From Akkermansiaceae bacterium (GTDB taxonomy: Bacteria; Verrucomicrobiota; Verrucomicrobiia; Verrucomicrobiales; Akkermansiaceae), in the NCBI GenBank assembly GCA_029288115.1, contig JARFPV010000285.1:1-9912 (forward strand): 9,912 nucleotides of DNA. The letters are read 5' to 3'. The position numbers were made by a program, and so were the translations under genes. The notes beneath the pieces were generated by a model, which saw only the letters and a program-made list of their open reading frames with translations, was not told the DNA's origin and did not search any database. Shown in pieces: positions 6,400 through 9,912 of the stretch. Within the stretch, counting starts at the first letter, position 1. Every line of letters begins with the position of its first letter.

Positions 6400-7302
6400 T
6401 CACTTCTTGGAAAGGTCTGCCTCGAGTCGTTTGGTGATCCACTGTGGGGCGCGGTGTTTTTTCAGCTGACCGAGGCATGCGCGTGCGGCGTTGTTGTCAC
6501 CAAGGAGAATGCAGATTTGTGCCTTGTCGGCGAGCAGCAGGGGGTCTGGTTTGGCCGGGTTTAGCCTGCCGTTGATTTCATCCAGTGCGGTGTGGAGGTC
6601 TTTTTGTGCTTCGGCTGTTTGTTTCTGCCCGATCTTTGCCTGGGCGCGTTTGATGAGCCATGCGGATTTGAATCGTAGGGTTGGGAGTTCGCTGTGGATG
6701 TGGGCGAGTGCCTCGATGTGTTTGCCGCCATCGATGAGTGCCTCGACGAGTTGGGGTTTGAGGATGGAGTCGGGAAATTGTTTGAGTCCGGCGCGGAGTC
6801 CGCGGACTCGTTCGTCGTGCTGACCGAGCTGGCGTTGGCTTTCTGAGCGGAAGATAAACCACTCGATTTTGCCGGCGGGGAGCTCTTTGAATGCAAGCTG
6901 GTAGGCGTGCAGGGCGGGTTTGTGTTTTCCTGTTTCCTGGTATGCCTGTGCGCGGAGAATGTGGATTTCTGCGCGTTCGGGGCAGTCTTTGGCGAGCTTG
7001 AGTGCGGCGTTGGCAATTTGTAGTGCCTTGTCCGGACGTTTGGATGTGAGTTCGAGTCGGCAGCGTTCTAACTGCCAGGCGAAAATTTTGGGTTTTGCCT
7101 GAGTGGCGGTTGCGAGGTCCTTGTGTGCGAGATCAAATTTTCCCAGAGCCTTGTGGGTGAGGGCGCGTTGGAACAGCAGTTCGGGAGTTGGTTTTTCCGA
7201 GATGTGTTTGTTCAGTTCCTCGAGCGTGTGGCTCGGGCTCTCATGAGCGAACCCTTGGGAGAGGGTAAGCGCTAAAACGATGATGGAAGAGAGAAGACGC
7301 AA
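6400..7302 (-). CDS. Secreted TPR-like repeat protein
   Basis: A 300-residue protein with signal peptide MRLLSSIIVLALTLSQGFA, followed by helical repeats of roughly 34 residues: about 40-70 (ELLFQRALTHKALGKFDLAH), 74-107, 111-143 (AEIHILRAQAYQETGKHKPA), 147-180, 213-243 and 255-282. These carry the alternating small and large residues of tetratricopeptide repeats. TPR proteins are protein-binding scaffolds; no partner or enzymatic domain is visible. The start is TTG at 7302, the only candidate that yields the full signal peptide. The whole product contains no internal Met and no nearby ATG is in frame. No Shine-Dalgarno is seen. It lies 55 bases downstream of the interrupted phosphatase frame, separated by a GGA-loop hairpin. 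Confidence 0.82.
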   Translation of the reverse strand: MRLLSSIIVLALTLSQGFAHESPSHTLEELNKHISEKPTPELLFQRALTHKALGKFDLAHKDLATATQAKPKIFAWQLERCRLELTSKRPDKALQIANAALKLAKDCPERAEIHILRAQAYQETGKHKPALHAYQLAFKELPAGKIEWFIFRSESQRQLGQHDERVRGLRAGLKQFPDSILKPQLVEALIDGGKHIEALAHIHSELPTLRFKSAWLIKRAQAKIGQKQTAEAQKDLHTALDEINGRLNPAKPDPLLLADKAQICILLGDNNAARACLGQLKKHRAPQWITKRLEADLSKK

Positions 7303-7322
7303 GATGGAAGACTTGGGTTGAT

Positions 7323-7339
7323 GCGGGCTGGAAGCCCGC
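7323..7339. repeat. Short palindromic hairpin, 7-bp stem with GGA loop (copy 2)
   Basis: GCGGGCT-GGA-AGCCCGC is a perfect 7-bp stem with a GGA loop, in the 55-base gap between the phosphatase frame and the TPR gene. It has the same architecture as 5763-5779. No T-run follows. The position between co-directional genes is typical of REP-type elements and could attenuate transcription or mark a processing site. Confidence 0.6.
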
Positions 7340-7357
7340 GCTCCATGGAAGCTTGTC

Positions 7358-7573
7358 CTATTTTATTTTGAGAACGAGAGTGGGGTGGAGGGTGAAGTCT
7401 GAGCTACCCAGGGTGTGGTTGTGTCCTTCTACGGCGATGGTATTTTTTCCTTTCTTGAAAAGTTTGGTAAAGGAGCTGAATCCGAAGAGCTCGAAGTTGC
7501 GTTCGGCCTCGTGGAATGAGATGTCGCGTGCTGTTTCTCCTCTGCCATTACCTACGCCACGGCGGAACGCTTA
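7358..7573 (-). pseudogene. Cut-off C-terminal coding remnant of the phosphatase gene
   Basis: Directly after the first stop codon (TAG, 7574-7576) comes a second (TAA, 7571-7573). Then 70 sense codons continue in the same frame and end in TAG at 7358-7360. The translated remnant begins AFRRGVGNGRG and ends NTIAVEGHNHTLGSSDF...LVLKIK. This matches the usual end of C-terminal modules in secreted Planctomycetes and Verrucomicrobia proteins, in which YINGxxVxRR continues and EGHN..L.SSDF.L.P closes the domain. It is therefore the missing end of the gene at 7574-9400, not an independent gene; no start codon or ribosome site suggests separate translation. A full-length product would be about 680 codons. 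Either the gene is recently inactivated, the stops are sequence error, or, less likely, they are read through. Confidence 0.8.
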
Positions 7574-9400
7574 CTATCCGTTAATGTAGACAATGAAGGC
7601 ATCATCGTAGCTGATGGAGAGCAGCAGCTTGCGTGCGTCGGCCAGGTTGGGCAGGTTGAAATCGCGGCGGATGTAGGCGCTGGCGAATTGATTCCTCATT
7701 TTCAGTTCGGTGGTGTCATCGGCATCGCCGTAGCCGAATCCTGCTTTGCCGGTTTTCCATTTGGAGACATCGAACTCGGGTTTGGCCCAGTCGGGGCTTG
7801 GGTAGCTGCCGGTGTGGTAGTGCCAAGTGGCGTTCTTGGGGATGATGTATTTGACTGCCTCGGGTTTGTCGCCGGCCTTGGGGGTGCCGTTCCCTGGGTT
7901 AGGTTGCCATGGTTTTGCGATGCGTGAGGGCTGGACGGGTTTCTTTTTGTGAATCTGAAATGTGTCCCTGATGACGCCATTTTTGTTGAGCATGGTGACG
8001 ATGAGCTCGTTGCCCTTGACGTTGATGAGTGTGGAGCCGTGTTCTACGATGCTGCGGCGCATGACGGGAGAGTAGCCACGGCGACTGAGGCCGGTGCCAC
8101 CGTGACCGGTGACGATCTGCACGGTGCCTTGATTGGGCTTCAGGCCCGGGCTCTTTTGATAGGCGCCGTCGCCTTTTTCGTCGCCATCGCCATCATCGAG
8201 GATTTTATTTTCAGCCACGGTGGGTGTTTCATAGGCACCGTCCATGAGCATCGAGCGCTCATAGATGTGAGAGTGACCTGTTAGTACAAGATCCACGCCA
8301 TTGGATTCGAGAATCGGCATGATGTGCTCGCGCATCTCAATGAGCTGCTGCTCCTTGTCACTATCGTGGGAACCCTTCGTGTATGGTGGGTGATGCCAGT
8401 ATGCGATGATCCAGTCGATTCTTTGAGGCGATGTCTTGGCGAGGTCCTCGCGCAGCCACTTGGCCATGGTGGCGGTGGGGCGTCGGTCGAGATCGTGTGA
8501 GTTCAGCACCACGAAATGGGTGCGTCCGTAGTCGAACGAGTAATAGGATTCATTTCCGGTAGGCACGCCGCCGGCCTCGCCCTTGGTCGGGGTGATGTAG
8601 GCATCGTAGTAGGGGCCGACGCCAGTTTTTCCGCGTGATGTATGGCCCTCGTGATTGCCCATGGAGGGCCAGCAAACGGTGTTGCGTAGTGTGGGCTGAT
8701 AGATCTCAAAGAATTTCGCCTGGAACTCCTTATCCCTGCCGCTGCCGTATGCCATGTCACCTACGTGCAGGTACATATCCAGAGTGAGGTTGTGTTTTTT
8801 ATTATGGTCGGTCAGCGCTTGGTGAACCTGCTTTTGGAAAGCATTGCCGGTGCCGGAGTCGCCAACCACCCAGATGTAGGCATCGCGTTTGGTGCCGGGC
8901 TTGGGGTGGGTGCGGAATGAGTATCCTGTGTCGGCCGGGGTGAGTCGGTTGTCGCCATCGTAAACGGCGTAGTAGTAGCGCGTGTCTGGCTTTAGCCCGG
9001 AAATTTTTGCTTCAAACTGGTAAGTGCCTTCTGGGGCGTTGAATAGCGGTAGTGCGTGTGGGCTTTTGTGGTGTGCCTTGTTTCTGCGAACGATGACCTG
9101 TTTGCCGAGGCAGGCGGAGTTGAGCTTGTCGGGCTGGGTGCCAAAAAGGACGCAAGGATGAATGTTCTGTTCGGTACGCCAAACAACGTGGATCGAGCTA
9201 TCGGTAGCGAGCTGGAGGTAAGGGCCACGCTTGATGGTGTCAGCGGTGGCAGAAAAGTGCCCAAGAAAGACCGCAAGGCCTAGTCCTGCGAGGGTACGCG
9301 CGAATAGATGTATGTGAATGGTGATAAAGATATTATCGGATTGTGTGCTCTTCAAATACGTAGCGTTGCGGCTACATATTTCGCAGAGACTTCGCAGCAT
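7574..9400 (-). CDS. Secreted purple-acid-phosphatase-like metallophosphoesterase, prematurely stopped
   Basis: 608 codons. A signal-peptide-like segment (LFARTLAGLGLAVFLGHFSATA, split as residues 32-45 and 46-53) precedes an N-terminal fibronectin-like purple acid phosphatase domain (57-165: KRGPYLQL...GLKPDTRYYY). The metallophosphoesterase domain (175-470) shows the metal ligands GDSG (D181), GDMAY (D215, Y218), GNHE (N249), YWHHPPY (H336) and GHSHIYER (H376, H378). It should hydrolyse phosphomonoesters or diesters in the periplasm or outside the cell. Residues 515-608 begin a C-terminal beta module that breaks off at YING, where TAG TAA occurs in frame; its conserved remainder lies at 7358-7570. 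The catalytic domain is complete, so a truncated enzyme may still be active. The start is uncertain: ATG 9400 overlaps the permease gene by 29 bases, and TTG 9355 gives a more usual signal peptide. Neither has a Shine-Dalgarno. Confidence 0.85.
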   Translation of the reverse strand: MLRSLCEICSRNATYLKSTQSDNIFITIHIHLFARTLAGLGLAVFLGHFSATADTIKRGPYLQLATDSSIHVVWRTEQNIHPCVLFGTQPDKLNSACLGKQVIVRRNKAHHKSPHALPLFNAPEGTYQFEAKISGLKPDTRYYYAVYDGDNRLTPADTGYSFRTHPKPGTKRDAYIWVVGDSGTGNAFQKQVHQALTDHNKKHNLTLDMYLHVGDMAYGSGRDKEFQAKFFEIYQPTLRNTVCWPSMGNHEGHTSRGKTGVGPYYDAYITPTKGEAGGVPTGNESYYSFDYGRTHFVVLNSHDLDRRPTATMAKWLREDLAKTSPQRIDWIIAYWHHPPYTKGSHDSDKEQQLIEMREHIMPILESNGVDLVLTGHSHIYERSMLMDGAYETPTVAENKILDDGDGDEKGDGAYQKSPGLKPNQGTVQIVTGHGGTGLSRRGYSPVMRRSIVEHGSTLINVKGNELIVTMLNKNGVIRDTFQIHKKKPVQPSRIAKPWQPNPGNGTPKAGDKPEAVKYIIPKNATWHYHTGSYPSPDWAKPEFDVSKWKTGKAGFGYGDADDTTELKMRNQFASAYIRRDFNLPNLADARKLLLSISYDDAFIVYING

Positions 9401-9912
9401 CGCTGCGTGATGCCATGAGGGCGGGAATCAGTGTGGCGAGGATGCATAAGGCAACCGCGAAGACAAAGACAACCCCGAATTCCTGTGGGTCGATGATGGC
9501 AGGCAGGCCATCGAATCCGTTGAATTCGGATGGAAATGGGTCAAAGCCCCAGGATGCGAGTAAATCGAGCAGGACTTGGCGGTTTTTGACGACGAGATAA
9601 CCTAGGCCCAGGCCGAGCAGACCACCAAAGACGCCGATGATGATTCCCTGGTAGAGAAACACCCGAACCAGTTGGAACGGAGCGGCACCGAGCGATTTCA
9701 TCACGCCGATTTCACGTTTCTTCTGAATCGTGACCGTGAACATCACCGCCATGATGGAAAATGCGGAGACGAGCATGATGAATGAGAGGCAGATGCTGAG
9801 CATCCAGCGTTGGGTCCTGATCAGGGAGAACTGCGCCTGGTGATCCTGCATCCAGGTGCGCGCTTGCCATGCGCCGTCTTTTGGCATGTTAGGACCGACA
9901 GCAATTTCTAAC
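9372..9912 (-). CDS. ABC transporter permease, LolC/LolE type, C-terminal part (cut by window edge)
   Basis: The open frame runs from the window edge to TAG at 9372-9374; about 179 codons are visible and the N-terminus is outside. It shows the C-terminal FtsX/MacB-PCD domain. A first membrane helix (WMLSICLSFIMLVSAFSIM and onward) is followed by the cytoplasmic coupling helix KKREIGVMKSLGAAPFQLVR. A second helix is Gly-rich (GIIIGVFGGLLGLGLGYLVV), then comes a periplasmic-side loop and a third helix (EFGVVFVFAVALCILATLIP), ending ASRSDAAKSLRNM. This is the pattern of LolC/LolE permeases that extract lipoproteins from the inner membrane. The ATP-binding partner LolD, expected nearby, is not in view. 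ATG 9887 is an internal Met, not a start, because coding sequence continues upstream of it. Confidence 0.88.
   Translation of the reverse strand, partial: LEIAVGPNMPKDGAWQARTWMQDHQAQFSLIRTQRWMLSICLSFIMLVSAFSIMAVMFTVTIQKKREIGVMKSLGAAPFQLVRVFLYQGIIIGVFGGLLGLGLGYLVVKNRQVLLDLLASWGFDPFPSEFNGFDGLPAIIDPQEFGVVFVFAVALCILATLIPALMASRSDAAKSLRNM

Noticed and set aside
6037..6564. A 175-codon plus-strand open frame opposite the exonuclease and TPR genes.
   Set aside because: It is antisense to two well-supported genes, and its Val-rich composition reflects the complementary codons rather than a real protein.
8798..8810. A further ATTATGGT on the plus strand, resembling the upstream box of the promoter module.
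   Set aside because: It lies inside the phosphatase coding region (HNKKH), and no TTGGCA or TATGTT accompanies it at the right spacing.
9360..9375. GTAGC/GCTAC stem spanning the permease stop codon, as a possible terminator.
   Set aside because: Only five pairs with a six-base loop and no T-tract, within the possible start region of the next gene.

Overview
The window looks like chromosomal DNA of a PVC-group bacterium, most probably Verrucomicrobiota. No taxonomic marker gene is present. The inference rests on the gene repertoire: two secreted DUF1080 (3-keto-disaccharide hydrolase family) proteins, a hydrolase with an SHD1-like N-terminal module, and a secreted purple-acid-phosphatase-like enzyme with a C-terminal module ending in an EGHN...SSDF motif. 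Most genes also lack a clear Shine-Dalgarno sequence, and base composition is moderate. No tRNA, rRNA, CRISPR array, insertion sequence or phage gene was seen.

Layout, left to right. All genes are on the minus strand except one. 100-882 is DUF1080 protein A. 951-1898 is a free-standing formyltransferase-fold enzyme. 2089-3204 (possibly from 3279) is an exported alpha/beta hydrolase. 3397-3900, the only plus-strand gene, is a small Cys-based dual-specificity/tyrosine-type phosphatase, divergent from the hydrolase and convergent with the next gene. 3911-4693 is DUF1080 protein B. 4840-5619 is a second secreted alpha/beta hydrolase. 5785-6345 is a DEDDy-type 3'-5' exonuclease domain protein. 6400-7302 is a secreted TPR-like protein. 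7358-9400 is a secreted metallophosphatase interrupted by two adjacent in-frame stop codons (TAG TAA at 7571-7576). 9372-9912 is the C-terminal part of a LolC/LolE-type ABC permease that runs off the right edge.

Biologically this is an envelope- and export-oriented neighbourhood. Six products carry likely secretion signals and could act on sugars, esters or phosphate monoesters outside the cytoplasm, and the permease belongs to the lipoprotein-release type. The intracellular enzymes (formyltransferase, exonuclease, phosphatase) have no obvious pathway link to them. I see no single coherent new system.

Three things deserve a second look. First, a duplicated promoter module upstream of the formyltransferase and the first hydrolase: a 21-base element with 19 identities, containing TTGGCA, followed by exactly 16 bases and TATGTT in both copies. 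Second, the tandem nonsense codons in the phosphatase, with 70 well-conserved codons continuing in frame beyond them. Third, two intergenic hairpins of identical design (7-bp stem, GGA loop) that look like members of a dispersed repeat family.
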